Assembly (NCBI GenBank): GCA_016708725.1
Contig: JADJFE010000030.1
Coordinates: 310,001-374,000 of the forward strand
From: Candidatus Aalborgicola bjergmarkensis
GTDB lineage: Bacteria > Pseudomonadota > Gammaproteobacteria > Burkholderiales > Burkholderiaceae_C
Direction of reading: 5' to 3'
Length of the DNA stretch: 64,000 nucleotides
In this document: one piece after another, positions 53,656-63,605 of the stretch
How positions within the stretch are numbered: the first letter of the stretch is position 1
How the letters are laid out: the number at the start of each line of letters is the position of its first letter
Made by a program: the position numbers and the translations under genes
Notes under the pieces: model-generated
Database searches by the model: none
Told to the model about the DNA's origin: nothing
Seen by the model: only the letters and a program-made list of their open reading frames with translations

Positions 53656-55986
53656 TCATAACCAGTTTCCGATCAGGACAAAGGGTGCCCAGTAAAAGGG
53701 ATGCACCAGTGGCGTGTTGCGCAGCAATGACAACTGTGCCTGGCGCAAAGCTTGTGCTTTGCCCTGTTTGCCGCTGGAGATGTTGGTATAAAAGTTTTCC
53801 ATGAGGGTGCGTGCCGCTTCGTCATCCACTGGCCACAAGGTTCCCAGCACACTTTTCGCACGCGCCTTGATGGCTGCTCCAGAAATTCCCAGCGGAGCAC
53901 GATCATTGCCTTCGGCGGTTTCACAGGCCGATAGCGTCAATAGTTCAATGGGGTGATTCTGAAACTTTTCCGCACGCAGCACGGTTTGCAAGCCATTCAT
54001 ATCGATCACATCGTCAAACGCCATGATGAAACTGTTTTCGGCGCTGCCGCCAAAGACGCCGTGCGAGGCAATATGCACGATTTGGTACGTGCCCGATTCG
54101 GTCTTGTTGCGAAACTGATCGACGGTAAATTGCGCATTGAGCAAACTGGTACCTTGCAAAATCCCGTTTAACACCTTTATTTCTTCCTTGACACCGGGCA
54201 ATTGCAACAGATGCCGCAGATCATCCAGACGCCGGAGGGTATCGGTTCCGCTTTGCACAATGCGCGTGGCAGCATCTACCGAACGCAATGCCCGTTGTGG
54301 TTTGAGCGCGCGCTGTGTGGCAGACGGTTCCGCGCGGAGTTGCAGAATTTGTGCAGCCAGGGCCGGACTGATTTTTTCGACCACCGGGCCAGGCTCCGAT
54401 ACTCCGGCGACCAGCGCGCCCATGTTGCGGTTCGCAGCAACAGCGTTGTTGGTCATGCTCAGGGCAGTGACCATGGAAACGGCATATTTTTCAATGGCAT
54501 AGCGCTGGCCGTCGTGCAGCGCGGCGATGGGAACCAAGCGCAATACGCCGTCCGGAACGACGACCAGCGATTGGATATGCTGTTCGGCCAGCACCGCATC
54601 AAATGGTTTGAGCAGCCAATCATAGAGCTGGCGCGCTGGCGCGTCGTAGCCGCTGGACTCGCCATCACGGGTGAGCGTGGCAAAGATGCGTGCGCTTGCT
54701 TCCAGCAAGGTTTGGCTGACGGGGCTGCTGCGGTGCAGGATTCCGGTGCTGGTTTCGAGCAACAATTCCAGTCGATCCGGCAGTATCAATGGATACAGTA
54801 TTGCCGTTCCGGTAGCGATGTGGCCGTCGCTGCCGCCTTGCACAATTTCCACCGCACATCGGTCGCCCAGAAAATCCTGCATTTCGGTCTGACGGATGAG
54901 TTCAATGGCTTCTTTGACGGCGCGCAATTGCACGGCATTATTGCTTGATCCACCTTGGCGGGTGATCTGACGCAGCATCAAATCGGCATAGCCCAGGTAA
55001 ATCGGCTCCAGTGTGGCGCGAAACGAGGAGCGGCCATCTTCATACTCCACCGGAATGTCCTGGCGCACGGCCTCAATCTGCTCCACTGCGCGCTGGTACG
55101 CGGCCAGGGCTGGCGCCTCTTTGCCTTGCAACTTGAGCAAGCGCCCCAGCCGCCACTGCAGACTGATCAACAACTCGGCAACACTGGCGTTGTCCTGCTG
55201 ATCGGCATTGGTTAGCGCCTGGCGCGTCAGCATCAACGCTTCTTGTGTACGACCTTGGTCTTCGTAGAGCTGTGCCAGGGCATCGAGCGCTTCAATCTGC
55301 AACCGTTGCTGCTGGCTTTCTGCGGACAGTGCACGCGCTTGCTCCAGGTGACGGTAAGCCAAAGGGAGGCCAGGGGAGCCGAGTTGCTGCGCCAGATGCC
55401 CCAGATGGAGGTGGTAACGCGCCAGATTGGGACTGGTTGCCGTCTGTTCAAGGTTTTGAATGTCTTGCGATAGTGCTTGCAATTGCACCAACCGCTGCTC
55501 CTTGGGTAGCAACCGTACCAACCCCAGGTCAGCGCTCAGGCGCACCTCGATGTCGGTATCAGCCAGCGTCAGGGCTTCCTGGTAGTAGCCGCTTGCGACG
55601 CTGGTTTGCTTTTGCATCTTCGCCAGGTGACCCAGATAGATGGCATAGTCAGCACGGGCCGCACCGCTGAAAAAAGCATAGGCTTGTTGCAAGGCTTGCT
55701 GCGCTTGCGTATTTTGTGTGCTTTGCCTTGTTTGCAGCAAGGTAATGCCCAGTTCGCCCGCTGCCCGCGCCCGATGTGCGTCGCTTTCGGCATGTTGGCG
55801 GGCCGCACCGAGAAGCTGGATGGCCTGTTGCACCTGGCCTTGTTCGCGGTAGGCGATTCCCTGGGCAATTTGCGCATCCCAGTCGGTAACGGACGCGCTG
55901 GCAAACGCTGTTGTCCCCAACAATAGCCACAACAACGTAAGCAGCCAGCGGAAAAGGGGCAAAAGGGGCATCAAAATCCTGGACAT
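53656..55986 (-). CDS. Sec-exported TPR-CHAT domain protein (caspase-like)
   Basis: A 776-residue protein. The signal peptide (LLPLFRWLLTLLWLLLGTTAFASA) is followed by helical TPR repeats over residues 40-330 (GIAYREQGQVQQAIQLLGAA; LDALAQLYEDQGRTQEALML) and a C-terminal CHAT peptidase domain (about 400-770). The catalytic pair lies in IVHIASHGVF and LTLSACETAEGN, followed by GAAIKARAKSVLGTLW. CHAT proteins are clan CD proteases related to caspases. AGG six bases before ATG 55986 supports the start. Together with tpsA and tpsB it forms a cassette seen in cyanobacteria and proteobacteria. Confidence 0.9.
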   Translation of the reverse strand: MSRILMPLLPLFRWLLTLLWLLLGTTAFASASVTDWDAQIAQGIAYREQGQVQQAIQLLGAARQHAESDAHRARAAGELGITLLQTRQSTQNTQAQQALQQAYAFFSGAARADYAIYLGHLAKMQKQTSVASGYYQEALTLADTDIEVRLSADLGLVRLLPKEQRLVQLQALSQDIQNLEQTATSPNLARYHLHLGHLAQQLGSPGLPLAYRHLEQARALSAESQQQRLQIEALDALAQLYEDQGRTQEALMLTRQALTNADQQDNASVAELLISLQWRLGRLLKLQGKEAPALAAYQRAVEQIEAVRQDIPVEYEDGRSSFRATLEPIYLGYADLMLRQITRQGGSSNNAVQLRAVKEAIELIRQTEMQDFLGDRCAVEIVQGGSDGHIATGTAILYPLILPDRLELLLETSTGILHRSSPVSQTLLEASARIFATLTRDGESSGYDAPARQLYDWLLKPFDAVLAEQHIQSLVVVPDGVLRLVPIAALHDGQRYAIEKYAVSMVTALSMTNNAVAANRNMGALVAGVSEPGPVVEKISPALAAQILQLRAEPSATQRALKPQRALRSVDAATRIVQSGTDTLRRLDDLRHLLQLPGVKEEIKVLNGILQGTSLLNAQFTVDQFRNKTESGTYQIVHIASHGVFGGSAENSFIMAFDDVIDMNGLQTVLRAEKFQNHPIELLTLSACETAEGNDRAPLGISGAAIKARAKSVLGTLWPVDDEAARTLMENFYTNISSGKQGKAQALRQAQLSLLRNTPLVHPFYWAPFVLIGNWL

Positions 55987-56173
55987 GGAGTACCTGTGGG
56001 GTAGAAAAACACGGACACGCACGGCAGACAAGCACTACATCCGGGATGATGCAATGCCCCGGACAGGCTAAAACGCTTCAGAAAGAATAGCTGCACCCGC
56101 ACATTTCATGCGGGTTATCCATGAATTTGCTCATGGTTTCGCTATTTCGCTGGAGTTACGCTGTCCATAGGGT

Positions 56174-57640
56174 TTAATACGCCGGACACGCTGAAATTTT
56201 TCCAGTCAGCGTAGTTAAATCGCCACCTGAAGCACCATTGAGTACATCCAGCGCAATCCGTGACAGTGCATATTCTGTTGCCCCGTTGCTGCTACCCCCG
56301 TGGCTGCTACTGAATTCACCGCGCCGTTGCGTCAACAGATTTTGATAGAACTGTAATCCCGTTGAATCAGTACCACGGTTAAACAGGTTGTTGTACAAAT
56401 TAGTAATCAACTGGGTATCGGTCAAGCCACTGAAACGCGCGGTGTACTCCGCCGAAGTACCAAAACCTGCGATGATGGACCCCAGATTCCCCCCTGCAGC
56501 ATCCAGCTGACCGCACCAGTATGTAAGCCCTTGCTGATCCGGACAACGGGCATAATAACCAATATAAGATTTATAGACCGCGCTCTTGGATGTGGAAGAG
56601 CAAGCGCCGCTGCTAATTGTGGTGGTGTTTGTGGCTGCAAGCCCATTATTGCTTTCATTGCTTTCGGTTACAGCGCTATCTTTGTCCACGTAAACACCTA
56701 CATAATAAGTTCCAGGTGGAGTTGTTGCAAGAATTGCGACATCGCCTTGACAGCCATCCGTCTCTCCTGGTGCAAGCGCCTTGATAGTGCATCCTTTTTC
56801 AATAGAAATGTCGGACTTGTTAAGTGTTGTGTCTAGAGATAAATAAATACCTGCCCAATTAGCACCGGCGTTCGCAGTCCCCTGATTCTTGACATCGAAA
56901 GTAATTGACAGATTGCCACCCACAGTAACACTACTTCCAACAGAAACATTGGTTACGACTAAGTCAGGGCCTGTTGTTGAAGGAGTGGCACTGCTGATGA
57001 CGAAGGAACAAGTATTCATTATTGCAGCTTGACTATTGGTCTCTACCAAGCAGTCTTGGCTATCGAACACTACCATCAAAGACGCGCTCGTCGAGCCCTG
57101 CGCTACAGAATAACGCCACATACCCATGTACGCAGTGCTAGAATTATTTTTGAAACTTGCAATGAATTTTGCTGTGTCAACATCACCTGGTGCATTTGAA
57201 CCTACCGCATTTGAAACATATATATCTGAGCCATCGGAAAGCTTCGTAGTGATATATGTTCCACTATCAGTGAAACTAGAATTCTCGCCAATCGAAATAT
57301 ACGAGTAGTCTTCAACAGAAGACCATGTTTTGTCGTCAAATAACTGTACTGTAACTTTAATTTTCAGCATCGAAGACCATGAGAAGTCACCTTTTATGGT
57401 GCGGATAACTTGTTTTGCAAGCGCTTGTTTCTTTGCGGGAGTTTCCGGTGTGGCGGCACTAGGACTTTCATCAGATAATAAATGCATGCTCTGATTGCCC
57501 CCAAAGTTGGCAGGAGGCAGGTGCTTTGCGGTATTGTCACCGTGACAGGTGGTGCAGGTTTTTCCGAGATTTGTGTCGTCAGCCATTGCCGCACCAGCAG
57601 CAACAAGAATGCTTAGAAAAATAATAAATAAATTCTTCAT
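56174..57640 (-). CDS. secreted protein with CXXCH haem motif, CARDB domain and DUF4214-like C-terminus
   Basis: A 488-residue protein. The signal peptide (FIIFLSILVAAGAAMA) is followed by KTCTTCHGDNTAKHLPP, a possible c-type haem site. There follow a beta-rich region, a CARDB adhesin-like domain (about 225-345: DLVVTNVSVGSSVTVGGNL, VKNQGTANAGANWAG, VYVDKDSAVTESNESNNG) and a C-terminal Cys-paired helical domain close to DUF4214 (YIGYYARCPDQQGLTYWCGQ, LYNNLFNRGTDSTGLQFYQN). AT-rich relative to neighbours. Likely exposed at the cell surface. Confidence 0.75.
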   Translation of the reverse strand: MKNLFIIFLSILVAAGAAMADDTNLGKTCTTCHGDNTAKHLPPANFGGNQSMHLLSDESPSAATPETPAKKQALAKQVIRTIKGDFSWSSMLKIKVTVQLFDDKTWSSVEDYSYISIGENSSFTDSGTYITTKLSDGSDIYVSNAVGSNAPGDVDTAKFIASFKNNSSTAYMGMWRYSVAQGSTSASLMVVFDSQDCLVETNSQAAIMNTCSFVISSATPSTTGPDLVVTNVSVGSSVTVGGNLSITFDVKNQGTANAGANWAGIYLSLDTTLNKSDISIEKGCTIKALAPGETDGCQGDVAILATTPPGTYYVGVYVDKDSAVTESNESNNGLAATNTTTISSGACSSTSKSAVYKSYIGYYARCPDQQGLTYWCGQLDAAGGNLGSIIAGFGTSAEYTARFSGLTDTQLITNLYNNLFNRGTDSTGLQFYQNLLTQRRGEFSSSHGGSSNGATEYALSRIALDVLNGASGGDLTTLTGKISACPAY

Positions 57641-60600
57641 GGTTTTTCCATTGTTAACAAGTTGAGACTTGCAGTTCGTTATTTCACCAAAGCGTCAGCG
57701 CCGATGAATGGTGCCGCGTGAGGTTTAATTCGGCAACTCTTTACTGATTTGGATGAAAGACAGCATGCCAGTCTTGCGGCCATGAGACTCCGCAAAACTG
57801 GCCAATGTCTTGGTCCGGCTGTAGCGAACGAAGTTAAGCTAACCTAACCACCAGTCATTGCCGCCGTGATCCGGTGCGCGGTGCAGCGCACCCCGTGCTA
57901 ATGGCCACTGTTTTGAACAACAAAATTGTTGCTACCGCCAACCGCCGCCGCTCCCGCTGCCGGAACGCTGGCACCCAGCGCAGCAGCAAGCTGCGCGTAG
58001 CTCAGGCTGGTAGCCGTCTCTCCCGCCAGGGTATTGGCACCCAACTGGTAGCTAAAGCTGGCGGCTCCCATGATTTGCACGATAGCTCCGTTGGATAGCA
58101 TAAGCTGCACAGCGTTGTTAAAGAAGCTGCTGGATGCAATCGTCATTCCATTGACCAACTGGATGAGGTTGGCGCCTTCGGTGTCGATGATTTTTGCCGT
58201 CACCGTACCACTCAAGGTATAGGGGCTGATGATATAGGTGTCGCTGCCACCACCGCCGAGGTAACTGTTACCGTCAGATAGCACGAGGACATCATCACTT
58301 GGTGTGCCGGAAACGGTGTGAGCAGTGTAAGAGCTGCCTGCCATACTCCGCACAGGTGCCGCCTGCGCAAAGCCGGTGGGCACAACATAGCCCGCAATGC
58401 CTGCTATCGGAAATGTGCCGCTGGTCAGGGAAGCGCCAAGGCTGTTCGCAAACTGCGCGTAGTTCAGAACTGCTGCAGTATCGCCCGACAGCACATTAGC
58501 ACCTATGTGGAATTTGAACCTCGATGCACCCAGTATCTGGACCTTGGCTCCCGTGGACAGGGTGAGCTGCACGGCATCGGCATAGAAAGAACTGGCCGTT
58601 ATCGTCAGTCCATCGACCAGTTGGATGAAGTCTGCACCTTCCACGTCGAGGATTTTGGCCGTGATATTGCCGCGCAGGGCGTTGTGGCTAATGATGTAAA
58701 TGTCGTCGCCAGCACCTCCAAAGTATGAATTGCCGCCCGATGGGGCCACAACATCATTGCCCGGTGTGCTAGGCACGGTGTAGGACGCGGTGTTGGCTGT
58801 TGTAACCGTGACCGTGGCACTGGCTGCCTGATTGGCGCCATAGGCATTGATGCCCTGGACGCTGTAGGTGGTCGTCGTCGCAGGTGTGACCGTACAGGCC
58901 GATCCCGAAGTGCCCGCGCAGGAGCCACCAGTCCAGATGTAGGTGGTTGCCGCTGGCGTGCATGTAGCCGTCAGCGTGGAGCTACTACCCGCAGTGACAC
59001 TGGATGGATTGGCTGAAAGGGTGCAAACCGGAGGACCGCTTGGGATCAGGTTAAATGTGGCACTCACACTTCGCGGAGTATTCATGCTCACGATACAGCT
59101 ACCCGTGCCGCTGCATGCACCAACCCAACCAGCAAAAGTGCTGCCCGTGCCTGGGGATGCGGTCAACGTGACACTGGTTCCACTGGCAAAAGATGCGTTG
59201 CATGTCGAACCGCAACTGATGCCAGTAGGCAACGAACTCACCGTTCCAGAGCCTGTGCCTAATTTCGCCACGGACAGGGTGTAGTTACTCGGTGAGGCCA
59301 CAGCCACAGTTGCGCTGGCCGCTGTGCCGGATCCACCCGAGTTAGTTCCCACTACGGTGTAAACAGTTGTAGCCGTCGGTGTAACCGTGCAAGTGGCTCC
59401 GGGCTGTGTTTCCACGCAGGTGCCGCCCGTCCAGGTGTAGCTGGTCGCAGCTGGCGTGCAATTGGCCGTCAGGGTTGAACTGCCCCCCACAGAAATGGTG
59501 GCCGGGTTGGCGCTCAGGGTACAAACGGGGGGCGAGACGCTCTGCGTGAACGTAGCCGTGACGTTTCGCGCTGCGGTCATGCTAACGGTACAACTACCCG
59601 TTCCAGTACACGCCCCGCTCCAGCCACTAAAGGTGCTGCCGGTGGCTGGGGTGGCAGTCAAAGTTACGCTGGCACCGCTAGCGAAGGATGCGCTGCACGT
59701 GGTGCCACAGTTGATAGCGCTATTAGTTCCAGATCCGCCAAATGTCAGGCCGGTGTTGTTTTGTAGCCAGGTGGTGTAGTTGGCTACCCGTGTGTAAACC
59801 CCCGGATAGTTGGGCAAGGCGCAGCCCTGACCCCAGCTAACGATACCTGCCAAAACAAAACCGCCTTGGCCGTTGGGCACTACCAGTGGGCCACCACTGT
59901 CACCCTGGCACGAATCTTTACCACCGGAAAGATAACCAGCACAAATCATGTTGGTGGTAATCTCACCGCTGCTATAAGCTGACGCGCTGGCGCAGTCTCC
60001 CGATGTGAATAAAGGCATCTGCACCTGCATCAATGTATATGATGAAGAGCCGCCAGAACTGGTGGTACCCCAGCCCGTAACTGTTCCCAATACGCCGGTA
60101 GCGGCAAGCGTGTTCTCCTGCGATGCCAACAACGGTGTCACCACGTTAGCGGTGCTTGACAGGCTTACTGCGGAGGACAACTCAAGCAAAGCAATATCAT
60201 TGTCACCGCTGGATGAGGAATACGAGGCATGTTTGATGATGCGACTCACCCCAACTAACTGCCCACCACTACCTTGAAAGAGTGAGCCGATGCGTGCCAT
60301 TATTTGGGTGGGACTAATAACCACTCCATTATCAAGAACGCAATGTGCAGCCGTTACCACCCACCGATTGGATAGTAAGGAGCCGCCGCACAGCCCCCCC
60401 GCACCAATATCCAATTCCACTTGCCAGGGCCACGCGCCTGCCGACGCTGTTGTACCTCCCACAATCCGTGGATCCATATCTCGTGCTTGGGCGAGAGTGT
60501 CTGGTGGCAGTTGAGCCGCCATGGCGTTTGCGGCTGCAGTAACCACGTTGGTTGATTGCACCGTTCCAGAACCTGTGCCCGTGCGACTCACCGTCAGCAA

Positions 60601-61339
60601 GTATGTACTGCTTCCGGTTACGGTCACTGTAGCACTGGCCGCCGCACCGGCGCCGCCTGTGTTCGTTCCAGTCACGGAGTAGGTGGTTGTGGCTGAGGGA
60701 TTGACCGTGCAAGTTGATCCAGTGGTTCCCGCGCAGGTACCGCCAGTCCAGGTGTAGCTGCTTGCAGCCGGGCTGCAACTGGCAGAGAGGGTTGTGCTAC
60801 CACCTGCGGTAATGGTGGCCGGATTGGCACTTAGAGTACAAACGGGGGCCGAAACAGTAACATTCAGGCTAACATCGTCAACAGCGAATAATGTCGCTCC
60901 CGAACTGTCTGTCTTCGCGACAATAACTATCTGGATCGTTTTACCTTTATAGGCGGTTAAATCCAAACCACCAGTGATGGAGAACCACTCGTTTGATATA
61001 ACGCCTACTACATTATTCGCAATTGCGGTATTCACGGATGGTGTCGTACTGTTTGGTGGGTCATACACCAGGATATACAGCTTATCATAGGCACTGCTGG
61101 TAGTTGTCTCACGTGTTATCACCATGAAGTACAAGTTAAGAACCGCGCTGCTAGCCGTTGCGGGGATGCTTACATCTTGCGTTATGTAATCTAGACAGTT
61201 GTCATACCCACAGATCTCAGCATAACCGTTGCTGCCATTATGTCCATAGCCGACGGTTGAGGAATCATTAACTATGATGTTATAACCACCGCTACTGCCC
61301 TGTTGCCAATTGCTGGCCCCGGAAGTACCATATTCAAAC

Positions 61340-61386
61340 CACCCGGTTGCAATGAAATTGGCCCAAACAGGAACTGTGTGAGACAC
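61340..61386 (+). repeat. left terminal inverted repeat of the IS
   Basis: 47 bp, partner at 62729-62773. After 27 identical bases the inner parts remain similar (GGAACTGTGTGAGACAC versus GGTCCACTGTTTCAC). Confidence 0.9.
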
Positions 61387-61394
61387 TCCATCTT

Positions 61395-62732
61395 ATGATC
61401 TCCACGAACAAGTATCCGGCGACAACTATCCCCAACAGCGTCAAGACTGCATTTGCACGCCTGTATCTTGTGCAGGCAGAAAACGGTAAGCGACGACGCG
61501 ACTTCCTTGACGAGGTGAGTGCCGCTGGCTACGACATTAGCAAGCGTTCCTTCAACCGACACATCGAGATGGTGAACGTTGGCGGCACTGGATTTTCGTC
61601 CTCCAAGATGTCGGGTAAGAAGGCAGCTCTGACAGAAGATGAGAGAGAAATATTGGCGGGGTGGTTGCTGTGCGAGGTGGAGGTTCATCGTTCTGTCCAC
61701 CTAGACGACTACCGCCGCGCCGCCGCCACCTTTTTTGGAGTAGCCTTGAGTGCGTCAACGGCTTCGCGTTACCTAGCTGACGATGGCTTCACCTACAAGA
61801 GCGCTCAGGGCAAAAAGGGTGGCTTTGGTCTGGACGAGGCCGCGCTCGCTCGCCTCGCGTGGGAGTGGGTTGATGCGCGTCAGAAGGGGGGTGTTTTCAA
61901 GGAACCGCACCGACTGTGTAGCATCGACTTTACGTACACATCTCACCGCAGCAACAAGCCGTCCAGCTTCGCGCCGAGTGGTTGTGCTCAACCCAAGGTC
62001 GACGTCCACCTTACTTCCTACACCAACTGCATCGTCACCTGCGTCTGGGCTGACGGACGCAACCGCACACCACCGGTCCTCTTCACGTACAACCAGGAGT
62101 TTCGGCTCGACCGCCCTCCGACGGCGCGGCGCATCGCGCAGGTCGCGCATCTGCGGTCGTGCCTTCAATGGTACGACATCGAGCCACATCGCATCATCTA
62201 CGTGGGCACCGACAAGGGCGAGCATCGCACCTACTGCAGCGAGAGTGCTGAGTTGATCCGCCGATTTTTTGATTTGTGGAAGGTTCGAGAGCATGGCATT
62301 GCCTTCAGCGACAATGGGAACGCCATCTACCCCCAGGGCAATAGTGTTCTTCTGGCTCTGGGATTTGATTCTCACTACCCCTATCCGGCGCCAGTTCACC
62401 AGTACCTCTCCCCCAACGACAACAACCTCCATGGCTCGGCAAAGGCGAGTTGGCGCTCCATGTGTGACAACTTTGACGACGACGTCGACAGATGCTGCAT
62501 GCTGCTGAACCACCTGGACTTCGACATCTCGCATCACTCCAAGCAATGGTTTGTACGCAATATGGTGAAGGCGACCCAAGCGTCGACTTCTCTGCTGATC
62601 TCAGGTGGTAGTGCGGAAATGTACTCTATCAACAACGAGCGGAAACGCAATTTTTGCATCTTTCGTGGTGAGTATGCGCGAGGTGGTCTGTCTCAGGTTA
62701 CCAAGGAGGCTAGCGACGAATTGAATGGGTGA
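61395..62732 (+). CDS. DDE-type transposase of the inserted IS
   Basis: A 445-residue protein. An N-terminal helix-turn-helix-like region (SVKTAFARLYLVQAENGKRR ... SKRSFNRHIEM) precedes an RNase H-like core with LCSIDFTYTS (first Asp) and IAFSDNGNAIYPQ (second Asp). A region APVHQYLSPNDNNLHGSAKASWR corresponds to the third catalytic position of mariner/IS630-like enzymes. There the usual Asp/Glu is replaced by His40, or Asp36 serves. It is intact and ends inside the right inverted repeat. I cannot name the IS family. Confidence 0.85.
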   Translation: MISTNKYPATTIPNSVKTAFARLYLVQAENGKRRRDFLDEVSAAGYDISKRSFNRHIEMVNVGGTGFSSSKMSGKKAALTEDEREILAGWLLCEVEVHRSVHLDDYRRAAATFFGVALSASTASRYLADDGFTYKSAQGKKGGFGLDEAALARLAWEWVDARQKGGVFKEPHRLCSIDFTYTSHRSNKPSSFAPSGCAQPKVDVHLTSYTNCIVTCVWADGRNRTPPVLFTYNQEFRLDRPPTARRIAQVAHLRSCLQWYDIEPHRIIYVGTDKGEHRTYCSESAELIRRFFDLWKVREHGIAFSDNGNAIYPQGNSVLLALGFDSHYPYPAPVHQYLSPNDNNLHGSAKASWRSMCDNFDDDVDRCCMLLNHLDFDISHHSKQWFVRNMVKATQASTSLLISGGSAEMYSINNERKRNFCIFRGEYARGGLSQVTKEASDELNG

Positions 62733-62773
62733 AACAGTGGACCGAATTGGGCCAATTTCATTGCAACCGGGTG
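62729..62773 (-). repeat. right terminal inverted repeat of the IS
   Basis: 45 bp, inverted relative to 61340-61386. The TTG CAA TGA within it ends the N-terminal protease fragment (reading NPGFTRLQ then stop). Confidence 0.9.
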
Positions 62774-63333
62774 AACCCCGGATTTTGAATCAGGTTCGTA
62801 GTCGTGCGCGAAGTGGAGTCTGATTGGATAAGCGGTGTTGGCGTAACCGTGGCATCTCGACTGATAGGAATACCCTTTATTAGCTTCTGTGTCCTTGGCG
62901 AGAGGGTTTTGTTGCTAGGGTTAGCACGAAGGTATTGACCGATTTTCTCTATGCTGTCTTCTGTCGGAGCGTATGCCTTGTTGACATCGACATCACCATC
63001 CTGGGCCAACGACAGTACCGTCGCAGGGAAAATCAGGAATAGCAAGGCAAGTACAGCACCAATCAGAGAGCGATGCATCAAATGGCGGGATTTCATTGGG
63101 GAACCTTCCACTGGGGAAAAGGGCATGCAGTGAAGAGGCGGGGGCAGGGCCTCAGGGATTGTCAAGCAGCGGGGTCGGGGGTGCATGACAATAGCCCTTG
63201 ATTCTATGTGGAAAAGCACGCATCACAGATGCACTTGCATAACTTTCCTGCTAGATGCGCAAGCCTAGTATTTCGCAAGTTCCGCAAGAATGTTCACTAC
63301 TTGCGGGCAATACCGGCATGGCAGTTGATATGC

Positions 63334-63381
63334 GCTATAAATTTGATATCTGTTCGCGCACGTTCTGTAAGGCATACAGCC
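63334..63381 (+). repeat. dispersed 48-bp repeat, copy 5
   Basis: GCTATAAATTTGATATCTGT at the start and GGCATACAGCC at the end, 48 bp. The most intact left half, with small changes at the right end. Confidence 0.65.
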
Positions 63382-63443
63382 ATATTTTATCTCAAACAGC
63401 AGCGACAGATGGATGGCGCTGCGTGAGGCTCGGTTCGGTATAC

Positions 63444-63602
63444 CTACCCCGCCCTGCCGCTGAGGTCCAGCGCCAGGGTCTTGTCGGCAAACTGTAGGCG
63501 CTCGATATTGCTCAATTTGTCGAATCCTTCCGCCACAGAGGAAACCACCCAGCCCGTGGTAGTCGCCGTGATGCTGAAATTGGCGTGCTTGCAGTGGCAG
63601 AG
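63444..63602 (-). pseudogene. fragment of a secreted RTX/DUF4214-type protein
   Basis: The minus strand reads ANFSITATTTGWVVSSVAEG then FDKLSNIERLQFADKTLALD and LSGRAG, then stop. LSNIERLQFAD is a common linker before DUF4214 or after haemolysin-type repeats in secreted comamonad proteins. No start or further domain is present, so this is a remnant lying between the FN3-type gene and the protease. Confidence 0.45.
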
Positions 63603-63605
63603 CGA

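Larger units (their letters stand above)
61340..62773 (+). mobile_element. insertion sequence, 1434 bp, family not assigned
   Basis: Ends are inverted repeats of about 45 bp; the outer 27 bp (CACCCGGTTGCAATGAAATT...) are perfect. The element is flanked by AAC on both sides (61337-61339 and 62774-62776), a 3-bp target duplication. It carries one transposase gene. Deleting the element and one AAC restores the interrupted protease frame exactly. Confidence 0.93.
57898..63096 (-). pseudogene. secreted trypsin-like serine protease with beta-repeat and RTX-like domains, split by IS insertion
   Basis: Two fragments, 63096-62774 and 61339-57898, join exactly when the 1434-bp IS and one AAC target copy are removed. 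The result is 1254 in-frame codons with NLIQNPGFEYGTSG at the joint. Order: signal peptide, ligand-binding-like N-domain, Ig-like CTLSANPATIT repeat, trypsin domain (about 398-636; RIVGG, TAAHC, DNDIALLEL, DSCQGDSGGPL), bacterial repeat domains and further Ig-like units, then two C-terminal GGxGxD-type repeats. The Asp six residues before the catalytic Ser (KDSCQGDSGG) suggests trypsin-like specificity. A stop and a GTG from the IS make truncated frames. Confidence 0.85.
63097..63605. other. intergenic region of 509 bp with a dispersed repeat and an RTX-type fragment
   Basis: It contains the protease gene promoter (right of 63096, with a GGAAGG ribosome-binding site seven bases before the ATG), the 48-bp repeat copy at 63334-63381, and a decayed coding fragment at 63444-63602. 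I see no complete gene. Confidence 0.7.

Noticed and set aside
57770..57860. Possible sixth 48-bp repeat (GGCTGTAGCGAACGAAG...)
   Set aside because: Only about 15 bases fit the right end of the consensus.
61773..62579. 268-codon minus-strand frame inside the transposase gene
   Set aside because: Antisense shadow of the transposase; no domain.
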